In this document: positions 16,002 through 23,962 of the stretch, in pieces
Layout of the letters: each line of letters starts with the position of its first letter
Numbering within the stretch: position 1 is the first letter of the stretch
DNA from: Actinocatenispora comari
Lineage (GTDB): Bacteria > Actinomycetota > Actinomycetes > Mycobacteriales > Micromonosporaceae
Assembly (NCBI RefSeq): GCF_017312725.1
Contig: NZ_BOPO01000096.1
Span: 32,833-96,832 of the forward strand
DNA length: 64,000 bases
Reading direction: 5' to 3'
The notes under the pieces: model-generated
What the model was told of the DNA's origin: nothing
The model's database searches: none
Seen by the model: the letters and a program-made list of their open reading frames with translations, nothing else
Translations under genes and position numbers: made by a program

Positions 16002-17024
16002 TCAGTCCTCGGCGCGGTGCCGGGCCCGGCGCGCCGCCCGGGGCGACACCGGCGCCGGCGGCGCAGGCGGGTCCTCGCCGCGCAGTTCGGCCCACGGGTC
16101 GAGGCGGGCCACGCTGTCCCGCAGCGGGTCGACGGCGCGTGGCGGCCGACGTCGTACGGCCGGGGCCGGCGGCGCCGTGGTCTCGGGTTGCGCCTTGCGG
16201 CGCTCCACCCGCAACGGCTCGAACCGCTGTACCCCGCTGTCCCGCAGCGGATCGGGCGCCGGCGGCAGGCTGCCACGTCCGCGCGCGGCGTCTCGCGCCG
16301 GGCCCGCGGCGGCGGGACGCGCGCCATCCCGTACCGGCTGCATCGCCCCCGGCCGCAGGCTGTCCCGCACCGGATCGACCGCACCGGGCCGCAGGCTGTC
16401 CCGCACCGGATCGACGGCACCGGGCCGCAGGCTGTCCCGGACCGGGTCGACGGCGCCGGGCCGCAGGCTGTCCCGGACCGGGTCGACGGCGCCGGGCCGC
16501 AGGCTGTCCCGGACCGGGTCGATCGTGCCGGGTTGCATGCTGTCGGCGACCGGGTCACGGCGGCGGGGCGGCATCCCCGGGCGGCGGGTGCCGGCGGATG
16601 CCTGGGCCGCGCTCGCGCCGACCGGCTCGCGGGCCGGTTCGCCACCGAGCCGCGCGGTCAGCGTGTCGAGCTGCTCCTGCAGCGCGGCGAGTTCGGCGTG
16701 CGTGCCGTGCTTGGTGCGCTGCAACGCGGTGGTCATCGCGGAGCCGAGGTCGCCGCGTACCGCTTCGATCTCGGCGGCCAGGTTCTCTTGCAGCTCGATC
16801 CGGACCCCGTCGGCGTCCCGGCGCAGCACCACCGACAGGCCGATCAGCACCGTACCGACGATCGCGAGCACCGCGGTGCCGCGCAGTGCACCGCCGTCCC
16901 GGGCGAACCAGAGCGCGATCCCGGCGAGCGGCGCGAGCATCGCGCCGACCCAGAACAGCACGGTGGGCAACCGACCGCGGTGGGGTCGACGTCCCTGGGC
17001 GGACGCTGCGGTACGGGCTGTCAT
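16002..17024 (-). CDS. membrane protein with coiled coil and 12-residue tandem repeats
   Basis: A 340-residue protein of unrecognised family. From the start: a short basic cytoplasmic segment, two membrane helices (LPTVLFWVGAMLAPLAGIAL, about 22-43, and a second about 48-68), then a likely coiled coil (QENLAAEIEAVRGDLGSAM and following, about 78-125). A cytoplasmic tail with five DPVRDSLRPGAV repeats comes next, followed by further DPLRDS-type units. The repeats look like docking or phase-separating elements, but no function can be assigned. ATG 17024 sits 8 nt after a TAGCCT box on the minus strand. Confidence 0.7.
   Translation of the reverse strand: MTARTAASAQGRRPHRGRLPTVLFWVGAMLAPLAGIALWFARDGGALRGTAVLAIVGTVLIGLSVVLRRDADGVRIELQENLAAEIEAVRGDLGSAMTTALQRTKHGTHAELAALQEQLDTLTARLGGEPAREPVGASAAQASAGTRRPGMPPRRRDPVADSMQPGTIDPVRDSLRPGAVDPVRDSLRPGAVDPVRDSLRPGAVDPVRDSLRPGAVDPVRDSLRPGAMQPVRDGARPAAAGPARDAARGRGSLPPAPDPLRDSGVQRFEPLRVERRKAQPETTAPPAPAVRRRPPRAVDPLRDSVARLDPWAELRGEDPPAPPAPVSPRAARRARHRAED
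16345..16530. repeat. in-gene 36-bp tandem repeat (five units)
   Basis: GGCCGCAGGC starts at 16351, 16387, 16423, 16459 and 16495, exactly 36 bp apart. The units encode the DPVRDSLRPGAV repeat on the minus strand. Identity is highest in the central copies. A multiple-of-three period keeps the frame. Confidence 0.92.
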
Positions 17025-17200
17025 GGGAGCCGAGGCTACCGAGTGCGACACGGTCGAAGAAAGGCCGGGCCATCGCGCAATCGGTAAAACGATCGACAAC
17101 TGGCCGGCCACCCGGCCCGATCGTCGGCGAACGGTGACTTCATCCGAACCAACCGTCACGACTGCGACGAGAATTACCCCGGAAAGGGGACGCCCGAACG

Positions 17201-17242
17201 CGATCGGGCCGGTGGAGTCGGTCGACTCCACCGGCCCGATCG
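17201..17242 (-). terminator. long perfect hairpin after the osmoprotectant-binding protein gene
   Basis: CGATCGGGCCGGTGGAGTCG (17201-17220) is followed after GT by its exact reverse complement (17223-17242), a 42-bp near-perfect palindrome. It lies 48 bp after the minus-strand stop and is the likely end of the operon. Confidence 0.8.
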
Positions 17243-17252
17243 ATCACTGTCC

Positions 17253-17300
17253 GTCAGCTGCCGGAGCCCCGGTCAGCTGCGGAGCCCGGTCAGCTGCCGG
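17253..17300. repeat. three copies of a stop-containing 17-19 bp unit
   Basis: GTCAGCTG starts at 17253, 17272 and 17289; each copy continues with a CCGGAGCCC-like segment. The copy at 17289 contains the stop codon (17290-17292) of the binding-protein gene. Confidence 0.75.
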
Positions 17301-18342
17301 CGAGGGCGGCGTCCGAGCTGAGCAGCAGGCTGATCGACACCTTGCCGGTCTTCAGCCCGTTCTTCGACTGCGAGCCGCCCGCGTCGAGCTGGACGAACTT
17401 GCCGAACTTCATCCCGTACTTGCTCTCCAGGCCCTGCTGGCAGAACGCCCGGTCCGGGCACTCCGGCGGCCCGCCCAGGATCGTCGCCTTGCCGCTGCAC
17501 TTGGCGGCGAACTCGGACAGCGTGGAGACCTTGTTCTTCTCCGCGAACTCCTTGGTCACCCCGAACGCGTTCTCGTCGGCCGCCGCGGACGGCTCGCCGA
17601 ACTTGAGCCCGTCCTTGTCGCCCAGCGAGGTCAGCGCCTTCATCGTGGTGTCGATGTCCGGCGACGCCATCGGCTTGGCGTTCTTGCCGTTCGCCTTCTG
17701 GTTCAGGAACTCGGTCAGGGTCGCCGCGTACTCCGGCACGACCTGGATCTCACCCTTCTGCAGCGCCGGCTCGTACAGCTCGCGGTTGCCGATGGTGCGC
17801 ACCGACGTGCTGAAGCCGCCGGCGTCCAGCACCGTCTTGTACAGGTAGGCGAGCGTCTTGCTCTCGGAGAAGTTCGCCGCGCCGATGGTGACCGAGCCGG
17901 AGCCCTTCTGCACCCCGTCGGTCAGCTTGGCGCTCTTGGCGAACGTCGCGGCCACCTTCTGCGGCGGCACCCGGTCGACGTCGGCCTGCTTGTTCAACTG
18001 GATCAGCTTCGGCGTGTCCAGCGCCGCCGAGACCTTGTTCAGGTCGGCGATCAGCGCCGGCGACGCGACCTTCGCGTTCACCGCCGGAACGATGTTGTCG
18101 GAGTTCTGCAGGTGCTTGTCGTCCTTGAGCACGACGAGTTGGCTGCCTGCCACCGGGGCGCAGCCAGCACCCTTGACGTTGGTGTCCTTCTTGGTGCCGG
18201 ACGAACCGGCCTGGCCGCACCCGGCGGCCAACGCCGCCACCGAGAGTCCGGCAAGAATCCCGACCGCCACCCGGCGCGGGGTCACGCCGCGACGGCGCGC
18301 TCCCCCCGCAGCGAGTCGCGACCGCGAAAGCCGCGTTGCCAT
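17290..18342 (-). CDS. osmoprotectant (glycine betaine/choline) ABC transporter binding lipoprotein, apparently circularly permuted
   Basis: A 350-residue lipoprotein with a basic signal peptide and lipobox LAAGC (Cys about residue 42). The segment after the lipobox, LVVLKDDKHLQNSDNIVPAV and a following ADVDRVPPQKVAATF, resembles what normally forms the C terminus of OpuC/ProX-type proteins. The usual N-terminal start, TIGAANFSESKTLAYLYKTV, appears only near residue 152, and the chain ends at KVSISLLLSSDAALAGS, where LVVLKDDK would normally continue. The protein therefore looks circularly permuted. It should deliver betaine-like solutes to the two permeases encoded upstream. ATG 18342 has GGAAGG about 10 nt before it. 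Confidence 0.85.
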   Translation of the reverse strand: MATRLSRSRLAAGGARRRGVTPRRVAVGILAGLSVAALAAGCGQAGSSGTKKDTNVKGAGCAPVAGSQLVVLKDDKHLQNSDNIVPAVNAKVASPALIADLNKVSAALDTPKLIQLNKQADVDRVPPQKVAATFAKSAKLTDGVQKGSGSVTIGAANFSESKTLAYLYKTVLDAGGFSTSVRTIGNRELYEPALQKGEIQVVPEYAATLTEFLNQKANGKNAKPMASPDIDTTMKALTSLGDKDGLKFGEPSAAADENAFGVTKEFAEKNKVSTLSEFAAKCSGKATILGGPPECPDRAFCQQGLESKYGMKFGKFVQLDAGGSQSKNGLKTGKVSISLLLSSDAALAGS

Positions 18343-18637
18343 TACTGCCCGCCTTCCGTGTCCCGGCTCGGCCCCCCTGGCCGGCCGCGTGTCCGACGAG
18401 CGGTCGGCGCGCCCCTACCCGGACCTCGCCGGCCGGGAACACGGTGCCTTCCGCGCGCAGGGACTACCCAACCTCGCCGGTGCGGGTGCCGCAACTCGAA
18501 TGGCAACAGTTGTCATCATCGTTACCCACCGGAGTCCCCATGCCACCGCAGCCCGCGTCGATCATGGTGCGAACGGGATGGAGAGCGCTTTCCGGAGCAG
18601 CCACGCTCCGATCGACGCCGTCACGGAACGGGCAGGG
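18343..18637. other. gap inside the osmoprotectant operon with a LacI-type operator-like palindrome
   Basis: No gene is evident in these 295 bp. GGAGAGCGCTTTCC (18580-18593) is a near-perfect dyad around AGCGCT, the core typical of LacI-family operators in actinomycetes. CAACAGTTG (about 18508-18516) is a short palindrome. The gap could house a separate promoter for the binding protein. Confidence 0.4.
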
Positions 18638-19363
18638 TCAGCGAGCGGGGGCCGGTTTGGCGACGCGGCGACGGACACGGCGGGTGGGGTGGCGCAGCGG
18701 GCGGGGCGTTACCGCCCGCTCGACCAGCACGAGGACCCCCTCGACGAGCAGGCACAGCACCACCACGAGCAGGCCGCCCGCGAGCACCTGGCCACCACCC
18801 GACGCGATGCCCAGGCCGAACCCCTCGTTGATGATCGCGCCGAGCCCCGGGCCGCCGACCAGGGCGGCCAGCGTCGCGGTCGCCACCACCTGGACCGCGG
18901 CGGTGCGGAACCCGCTCGCCAGGTACGGCACCGACAGCGGCAGCTCCACCCGGAACAGCACCTGCCAGCCGGACAACCCCATCCCGTACGCCGCGTCCCG
19001 GGCGCTCGGGTCGACCTCACGCAGCCCGAGCACCGCGTTCGCCAGCAGCGGCGGGATCGCGAACACCGCCAGCGCCGCCACCGCCGACCACGGCCCGAAC
19101 CCGAGGATCGTCAACGGAAAGATGGACAACAACGCCAGCGTCGGTACCGCGCGGGTCAGGTTCGACACGCCCACGACCAGCCCGCCACCGCGGCCGTGAT
19201 GGCCCAGCCAGATGCCGATCGGCCAGGCGATCGCGCAGCCGATCGCCACCGACACCGCGGAGATCCACAGGTGCTGCCAGGTCAGCGCCAGGATCCCGTC
19301 GGAGTTCGTCCAGTTCAGCGGGTCGTTCAACCACACCCAAGCCTGCGACACGATGCTGCTCAT
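18638..19363 (-). CDS. osmoprotectant ABC transporter permease
   Basis: A 241-residue inner-membrane permease with five to six predicted helices and the EAA loop DAAYGMGLSGWQVLFRVELP (about 137-156), which contacts the ATPase. It resembles OpuCB/ProW-type permeases. ATG 19363 follows GAAGGAGGAACGCTC, a strong ribosome-binding site. The Arg-rich C terminus is cytoplasmic. It pairs with the permease at 19440-20144 and the ATPase at 20147-21193 to import compatible solutes. Confidence 0.92.
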   Translation of the reverse strand: MSSIVSQAWVWLNDPLNWTNSDGILALTWQHLWISAVSVAIGCAIAWPIGIWLGHHGRGGGLVVGVSNLTRAVPTLALLSIFPLTILGFGPWSAVAALAVFAIPPLLANAVLGLREVDPSARDAAYGMGLSGWQVLFRVELPLSVPYLASGFRTAAVQVVATATLAALVGGPGLGAIINEGFGLGIASGGGQVLAGGLLVVVLCLLVEGVLVLVERAVTPRPLRHPTRRVRRRVAKPAPAR

Positions 19364-19439
19364 GAGCGTTCCTCCTTCGTCGGAACCCTCATGAGGCACC
19401 AAGCCGCACGATGCCCACGATTCGCTCGCTGCCGCTCGC

Positions 19440-20144
19440 TCATGCTGACCGCCTCCTCGACCAGGGGGTGGCGAGGCGGCCGAGCAGTGCCAGTACCAGG
19501 TCGAAGACCAGGGCCAGCAGGACCGTGGCGATCGTCGCGGTCATGATCTGCGCCTTGTAGAAGTTGTTCCGGAAGCCCTCCAGGATCAGCTCCCCGAACC
19601 CGCCGTACCCGCCGACCACCGAGCCGACGGTCACCATCGCGACGGTCGACACGGTCGCGATGCGCAGGCCGGTCATGATGCTCGGCAACGACAGCGGCAG
19701 CTCGATCCGGGTGAGCAGACCCAGCTTGCCGTAACCCATGCCGCGGGCCGCGTCCCGGATCTCCACCGGTACCTGGCTGAGCCCGGTCAGCGTGTTGCGC
19801 ACGATGACCAGCAGCGCGTACAGCACCAGACCGATGACGACCGTACTGGCGTACAGGCCGAGGAACGGCGCCAGCACGGCGAACAGGCCGAGCGACGGAA
19901 TCGTGTACAGCACGCTGGAAAGTGCGAGGATCGGACCGGTGAGCCAGCTGACGCGGTACGCGAGGATACCGAGGGGGATCGCGAGCACCGCCGCGATCAG
20001 CACCGACGCGGCGGTCAGCTCGACGTGCTGGATCAGCGCGGCGAGCAGCGCCGAGGCGTTGGATTGCACGTAGTCCCAGGAAAACCACGGGTTGCCCGCG
20101 GCGTCGGTGACCGCCGCCAACGGGACCTGCTGAAGAGAGGACAC
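19440..20144 (-). CDS. osmoprotectant ABC transporter permease (first gene of the operon)
   Basis: A 234-residue permease with about five membrane helices and the EAA motif DAARGMGYGKLGLLTRIELP (about 133-152), homologous to its downstream neighbour. A short external N terminus (NPWFSWDYVQSN) is typical of OpuCB-like proteins. Start GTG 20144 is only two bases from the start codon of the divergent ATPase gene, so the promoters must lie within the opposite reading frames or one of the starts is wrong. Confidence 0.9.
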   Translation of the reverse strand: MSSLQQVPLAAVTDAAGNPWFSWDYVQSNASALLAALIQHVELTAASVLIAAVLAIPLGILAYRVSWLTGPILALSSVLYTIPSLGLFAVLAPFLGLYASTVVIGLVLYALLVIVRNTLTGLSQVPVEIRDAARGMGYGKLGLLTRIELPLSLPSIMTGLRIATVSTVAMVTVGSVVGGYGGFGELILEGFRNNFYKAQIMTATIATVLLALVFDLVLALLGRLATPWSRRRSA

Positions 20145-20146
20145 AA

Positions 20147-21193
20147 GTGGACGCTACCCGGGCGGAGCACGCCGCCGAGCGCCCCAACCGCGGCGATTCG
20201 TCGCGCGCCGCCGAAATCAGGCTGGACCGGTTGACCAAGGCGTACCCGAACGGCACGGTCGCGGTGGCCGAGCTGAGCCTGGCCGTACCGGCGGGGGAAC
20301 TCGTCACGCTGGTCGGCCCGTCCGGCTGCGGCAAGTCGACGATCCTGCGGATGATCAACCGGCTGGTCGAGCCGACCGGCGGGCAGATCTTCCTGGACGA
20401 CGACGACATCACCGCCGCCGACCCGGTCGCGCTGCGCCGTCGCATCGGGTACGCGATCCAGGACGTCGGGCTGTTCCCGCACCAGACGGTGCGGCAGAAC
20501 GTGGCGACCGTGCCGCGGTTGCTCGGCTGGTCCAAGGCGGACACCGCGGCCCGGGTCGAGGAGCTGCTCGACCTCGTCGGCCTCGACCCGACCGAGTACG
20601 GCAAGCGGTACCCCGACGAGCTGTCCGGCGGGCAGCGGCAGCGGGTCGGGGTGGCCCGCGCGCTCGCCGCCGACCCGGTGGTGCTGCTGATGGACGAGCC
20701 GTTCAGCGCCGTCGACCCGATCGCCCGCGGCCGGCTGCAGGAGGAGTTCCTGCGGCTGCAGGCGGAGGTGCGCAAGACGACGGTGTTCGTCACCCACGAC
20801 GTGGACGAGGCGGTCCGGCTCGGCGACCGCATCGCGGTGCTGTCCGCCGGCGGCAAGCTGGAACAGTACGCGCCGCCGGCGGAGATCCTGGGCCGGCCGG
20901 CGTCGTCGTTCGTGGCCGAGTTCGTCGGCGCCGACCGCGGCATCAAGCGGCTCGGCGTCACCCCGATCCCGCCGGCGGCGCTGCGCCCGACCGATCAGGT
21001 GCCCACGTTCGCGACCGCCACCGCGCCGCCCCGGGTACCGCTGTCGGCGACGCTGCGGGAGGCGCTCGCCGCGCTGCTGGAGGGGGGTACCGGCTGGGTG
21101 CTGGTGGACGACGGTGACCGGCTCGCCGGCGTGCTCACCCCCGACGACATCTACCAGGCGATGCACGACACCCAACCGGGCCGCCCGGCCTGA
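20147..21193 (+). CDS. osmoprotectant ABC transporter ATP-binding protein with CBS-like tail
   Basis: A 348-residue ATPase: Walker A GPSGCGKST (about 59-67), Q-loop IQDVGLFPHQT, signature LSGGQRQRVG, Walker B VVLLMDEPF and H-loop VFVTHD. The C-terminal segment with WVLVDDGDRLAGVLTPDDIY is a CBS-like half domain, which in OpuA-type transporters senses ionic strength. It energises the permease pair on the other strand. GTG 20147 adds about 22 residues before the usual family start (AEIRLDRLTKAYPNG); AGAGAGG lies just upstream. Confidence 0.93.
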   Translation: MDATRAEHAAERPNRGDSSRAAEIRLDRLTKAYPNGTVAVAELSLAVPAGELVTLVGPSGCGKSTILRMINRLVEPTGGQIFLDDDDITAADPVALRRRIGYAIQDVGLFPHQTVRQNVATVPRLLGWSKADTAARVEELLDLVGLDPTEYGKRYPDELSGGQRQRVGVARALAADPVVLLMDEPFSAVDPIARGRLQEEFLRLQAEVRKTTVFVTHDVDEAVRLGDRIAVLSAGGKLEQYAPPAEILGRPASSFVAEFVGADRGIKRLGVTPIPPAALRPTDQVPTFATATAPPRVPLSATLREALAALLEGGTGWVLVDDGDRLAGVLTPDDIYQAMHDTQPGRPA

Positions 21194-21244
21194 CCCACAC
21201 CGTCCGCCTCGACCCGGCTGCCGGGCCGGGCCGGCGGCGGGCAG

Positions 21245-21547
21245 TCAGGAGTGCTTGGTCAGGTAGTCGATGAAGCGGGCGCGCATCAGCGGCTCGGCGT
21301 CCCCGTACGACTCGTGGCCGGTGAACTCGCGCCACACCCCGACCAGCTCGTCGACGACCTCGCCGATCGAGCCGCTGGAGTCGTCCAGCACGTTGCTCTC
21401 CTGGGCGTGCGGCAGGTGCCGGACCAGGTCGACGAAGAAGTGCCGGTCGTGCCGGTGGCGCGCCAGCGCGAAGGCCCGCTCGCGCAGCTCCTCGGTGGAC
21501 AACGCGTCCAGCGCGTCGAGGTCGTTGCTCGACGTACCCTCAGTCAT
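21245..21547 (-). CDS. conserved hypothetical small acidic protein
   Basis: A 100-residue soluble protein with no recognised domain. It is rich in Asp/Glu/Leu and has the motif HHDRHFF-like RHRHDRHFFVDLVRHLPHA, followed by SIGEVVDELVGVWREF. It looks all-helical. ATG 21547 overlaps the stop of the upstream permease as ATGA, so the two are translationally coupled and may work together. Nothing indicates a signal peptide or membrane segment. Confidence 0.75.
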   Translation of the reverse strand: MTEGTSSNDLDALDALSTEELRERAFALARHRHDRHFFVDLVRHLPHAQESNVLDDSSGSIGEVVDELVGVWREFTGHESYGDAEPLMRARFIDYLTKHS

Positions 21548-22722
21548 ACGCCGAGCATACGGGCGTTCTCGCGGCGCCGGCCGCCCCACTCCACCAGCCG
21601 CGTCACCACCAGCCCGAGCACGATCGCGCCACCCGCGACACCGAACGTGGTGGCCGGCCCGGACCAGCCGCGCATGGTGCCGAACTGGACCGCGAGCACC
21701 AGCGCCAGCACGCCGAGCATGGTGCCGAACACGCCGCCGCGCCGCCCGTACGCGGAGACACCGCCGACCAGGACCGCGCCGAGCGCCAGCAGCAGCTGCG
21801 GCAGCATCCCACCGGGACCGCCGGCGGTGCGCAACTGCACCGCGGACAGCACCCCGGACAGTCCGGCCAGGCCGCCGGACACGGTCAGCGCGAGTACCAC
21901 CATCAGTGCCGCGCCGATGCCGCGCCGCTCCGCCGGGTCGGCCACCGGCCGGAACGCACCGATCGCCCGACGCAACGGCCGGACCAGCCCGAACACCCCC
22001 GCCAGCACCGAGGTCGCGGCCACCGCGATGAACCACACGTACGCCCAGCGACGCGGGTCGGGCGCGCCGTCCGCCACCGTGACCATGCTGCCGTGGCCGA
22101 TCAGCGTCGTTGCCACCAGACCGCCGCACAGCGCGACGAGCGAGGCCGCCCACCCCGGTACGTGCAGCAGCGCCACCACCACCCCGAGCGCCAGCCCGGC
22201 CACCAGCGCCACGCCGAGGCCGGGGATCAGCGCCACCGGCAGGTTGTGCTCGTACGCCCGGGCGAACAGCAGACCGGCGACCGCGGCGAACGCACCGACC
22301 GCGAGGTTCGGCGCGCCGGCCCGCAGCGACACCGACACCGCCATCGCGAGCAGCCCGAGCGCGGCCGCCTGCACCGCGATCAGCCGCAGGCCGACGCTGT
22401 GGAACATGGCCGGTTCGACCCGCCAGCAGAACACCGCGAGCGCCGCGACCAGCACCACCAGCAGCAACTCCCACACCACGTGCACCAGCAGCCGGTCGTT
22501 CGCCGGCGGGGGCGGCGGGGTGAGCAGCGCGCCCGGCGGGGTCTGGCCGGGCAGGGTCAACGTCCGGTCGCTCTCCGGCGTCGCGTAGCCCGGGTCGAAC
22601 GTCGGGTCGTCGGACGGGTAGTCGCCGCCGTAGCCGAAACCCTGGTCCGGCAGGTCGTCGGGATAGCGGCTCGACTCGGGCCGGCGACCGGGCAGCCGGA
22701 CCGTCGAATCGTCCTCGGACAT
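21544..22722 (-). CDS. RbsC-like ABC transporter permease
   Basis: A 392-residue membrane protein. The first 75 residues are an acidic, Pro-rich cytoplasmic segment; about nine or ten hydrophobic helices follow. GLAGLSGVLSAVQLRTAGGPGG and the following GAVLVGGVSAYGRRGGVFGT match the BPD_transp_2 (RbsC/XylH) permease family used for sugars and nucleosides. No cognate ATPase or binding protein is adjacent, so the substrate is unknown. ATG 22722 follows GAGGGGG. The same orphan arrangement beside DUF3180 suggests a conserved but uncharacterised actinobacterial role. Confidence 0.82.
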   Translation of the reverse strand: MSEDDSTVRLPGRRPESSRYPDDLPDQGFGYGGDYPSDDPTFDPGYATPESDRTLTLPGQTPPGALLTPPPPPANDRLLVHVVWELLLVVLVAALAVFCWRVEPAMFHSVGLRLIAVQAAALGLLAMAVSVSLRAGAPNLAVGAFAAVAGLLFARAYEHNLPVALIPGLGVALVAGLALGVVVALLHVPGWAASLVALCGGLVATTLIGHGSMVTVADGAPDPRRWAYVWFIAVAATSVLAGVFGLVRPLRRAIGAFRPVADPAERRGIGAALMVVLALTVSGGLAGLSGVLSAVQLRTAGGPGGMLPQLLLALGAVLVGGVSAYGRRGGVFGTMLGVLALVLAVQFGTMRGWSGPATTFGVAGGAIVLGLVVTRLVEWGGRRRENARMLGV

Positions 22723-22853
22723 GTTGGCCCCCTCGGTGCGCACCCACCGGTCGGCGACGCGCGTGCGCTCATCGTCGCCTACCGGTTCCACGGTCGCACG
22801 CCGGCACGGCGCATGCACCCTCGGTACCGAGGAAAGCCCCGCCTAGGGACGCA

Positions 22854-23342
22854 TCACCGCTCGGCGTTCTTCTCGTCGTCCGGGTCGGGTGGGATCCGGC
22901 ACGAGTGCTCCAGCCACAACGCGGCGGCGGCCAGCGCCAGCGACGCCACCGCACCGGACGCGGCGGGCAGCACGTCGGCGGCGGCCGACGCGAGCTGGCC
23001 CCGGTTCTGCACCACCCACAGCAGGCCCCCGCCGTACAGCCCGGCGAACAGCGCGCCGGCGGCCGACGACGCCTTCGCGATCAGCACGTAGCGCGCCACG
23101 GTCAGCGCGTTGACCGGCTCGGTACCGGGCTTGTGCGCGATCCGCCGACCGGTGCTCAGCGCCGCGAGGCCCTCGACGATCGCCAGGACCGCGAGCGTGA
23201 GCGCCGGCAGCAACGGCAGCGGCGGCAACGACCCGTAGAACCGCGCGAACAGCAGCCAGCCGGCCACCCCGGCGAGCAGCGCGGTCACCACCAGGGTCGG
23301 CACGCTGGTCGGCCGCACCCGCGGCTGCGGCGACTGGCTCAT
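22854..23342 (-). CDS. DUF3180 membrane protein
   Basis: A 162-residue protein with four hydrophobic segments; the polar motif HKPGTEPVNALTVARYVLIAKASS between helices 2 and 3 is characteristic of DUF3180. In most actinobacteria this gene follows folK at the end of the folate cluster. Here it follows folB directly, overlapping it by 4 bp (ATGA). Function is unknown. Confidence 0.88.
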   Translation of the reverse strand: MSQSPQPRVRPTSVPTLVVTALLAGVAGWLLFARFYGSLPPLPLLPALTLAVLAIVEGLAALSTGRRIAHKPGTEPVNALTVARYVLIAKASSAAGALFAGLYGGGLLWVVQNRGQLASAAADVLPAASGAVASLALAAAALWLEHSCRIPPDPDDEKNAER

Positions 23343-23896
23343 CGGCTCCCCCGGCTCCGGTCGTGCTCGCCGCCCGTCCCGGCCGCGTCGGCGCTCCCGT
23401 CCCCGCGGGCATCGTCGGCGGCGGCGTCCGGCGTGAACCGGTCGCGGTCCCGGTCGCGGTCGCGGTCCCGGTCGCGGTCGCGGTCCCGGTCGCGGTCGCG
23501 GTCCTGGTCGCGGTCCTGGTCGCGGTCGCGGTCGCGGTCGCGGTCGCGGTCCAGCGTGACCGACACGTCGGTGAAGCCGTGCGCGATCGGCGCCTGCGGT
23601 TTGTGCACCGTCAGCCGGACCCGGTCGACCCGCTCGTCCGCGAGACACGCGGCGGCCAGCCGATCGGCGAGCTTCTCGATCAGCCGCACCGGCTCGCCGG
23701 CAATGATCTCCGCCAGCCGGTCGGCCAGCTCACCGTAGTGCACGGTGTCGGTCACCTCGTCGGTACGCGCCGGACGGGACAGGTCCAGCTCCAGCTCGGC
23801 GTCGACGACGAAGTCCTGCCCGTTCTCCCGCTCGAAGTCGTACACCCCGTGCCGGCCGCGGACCCGCAACCCGGTCAGCGTGATCCGGTCACTCAT
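23339..23896 (-). CDS. folB: dihydroneopterin aldolase with an expanded Asp-Arg repeat tail
   Basis: Residues 1-115 form a complete dihydroneopterin aldolase (VRGRHGVYDFERENGQDF, then IEKLADRLA and VHKPQAPI with the family lysine), which converts dihydroneopterin to hydroxymethyl-dihydropterin in folate synthesis. After residue 115 comes a run of alternating Asp-Arg (occasionally Asp-Gln) to about residue 153, then a Gly/Asp-rich tail to 185. The usual length is about 120. ATG 23896 follows GGGGGAG. The tail is encoded by a hexanucleotide microsatellite and ends in a 4-bp overlap with DUF3180, exactly where folK would be expected. Confidence 0.92.
   Translation of the reverse strand: MSDRITLTGLRVRGRHGVYDFERENGQDFVVDAELELDLSRPARTDEVTDTVHYGELADRLAEIIAGEPVRLIEKLADRLAAACLADERVDRVRLTVHKPQAPIAHGFTDVSVTLDRDRDRDRDRDQDRDQDRDRDRDRDRDRDRDRDRDRDRFTPDAAADDARGDGSADAAGTGGEHDRSRGSR
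23440..23551. repeat. hexanucleotide microsatellite in folB
   Basis: About 18 units of GGTCGC, with interspersed GGTCCC and GGTCCT, run for 112 bp and encode the Asp-Arg run of FolB on the minus strand. Loss or gain of units keeps the frame, so the tail length should vary between isolates. Confidence 0.95.
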
Positions 23897-23962
23897 CACC
23901 GCTCCCCCTTCGCCCGACCGGCGACGAGACACCGAGCCGCGCAGTACCGGTGATCCACTCGC

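Noticed and set aside
16345..16530. 36-bp repeat considered as a CRISPR array
   Set aside because: The period matches a coding repeat of twelve residues within a continuous frame, and there are no unique spacers.
23440..23551. Microsatellite considered as a replication or transfer origin (iterons)
   Set aside because: Hexamers are in frame within folB and no replication or partition genes adjoin it.
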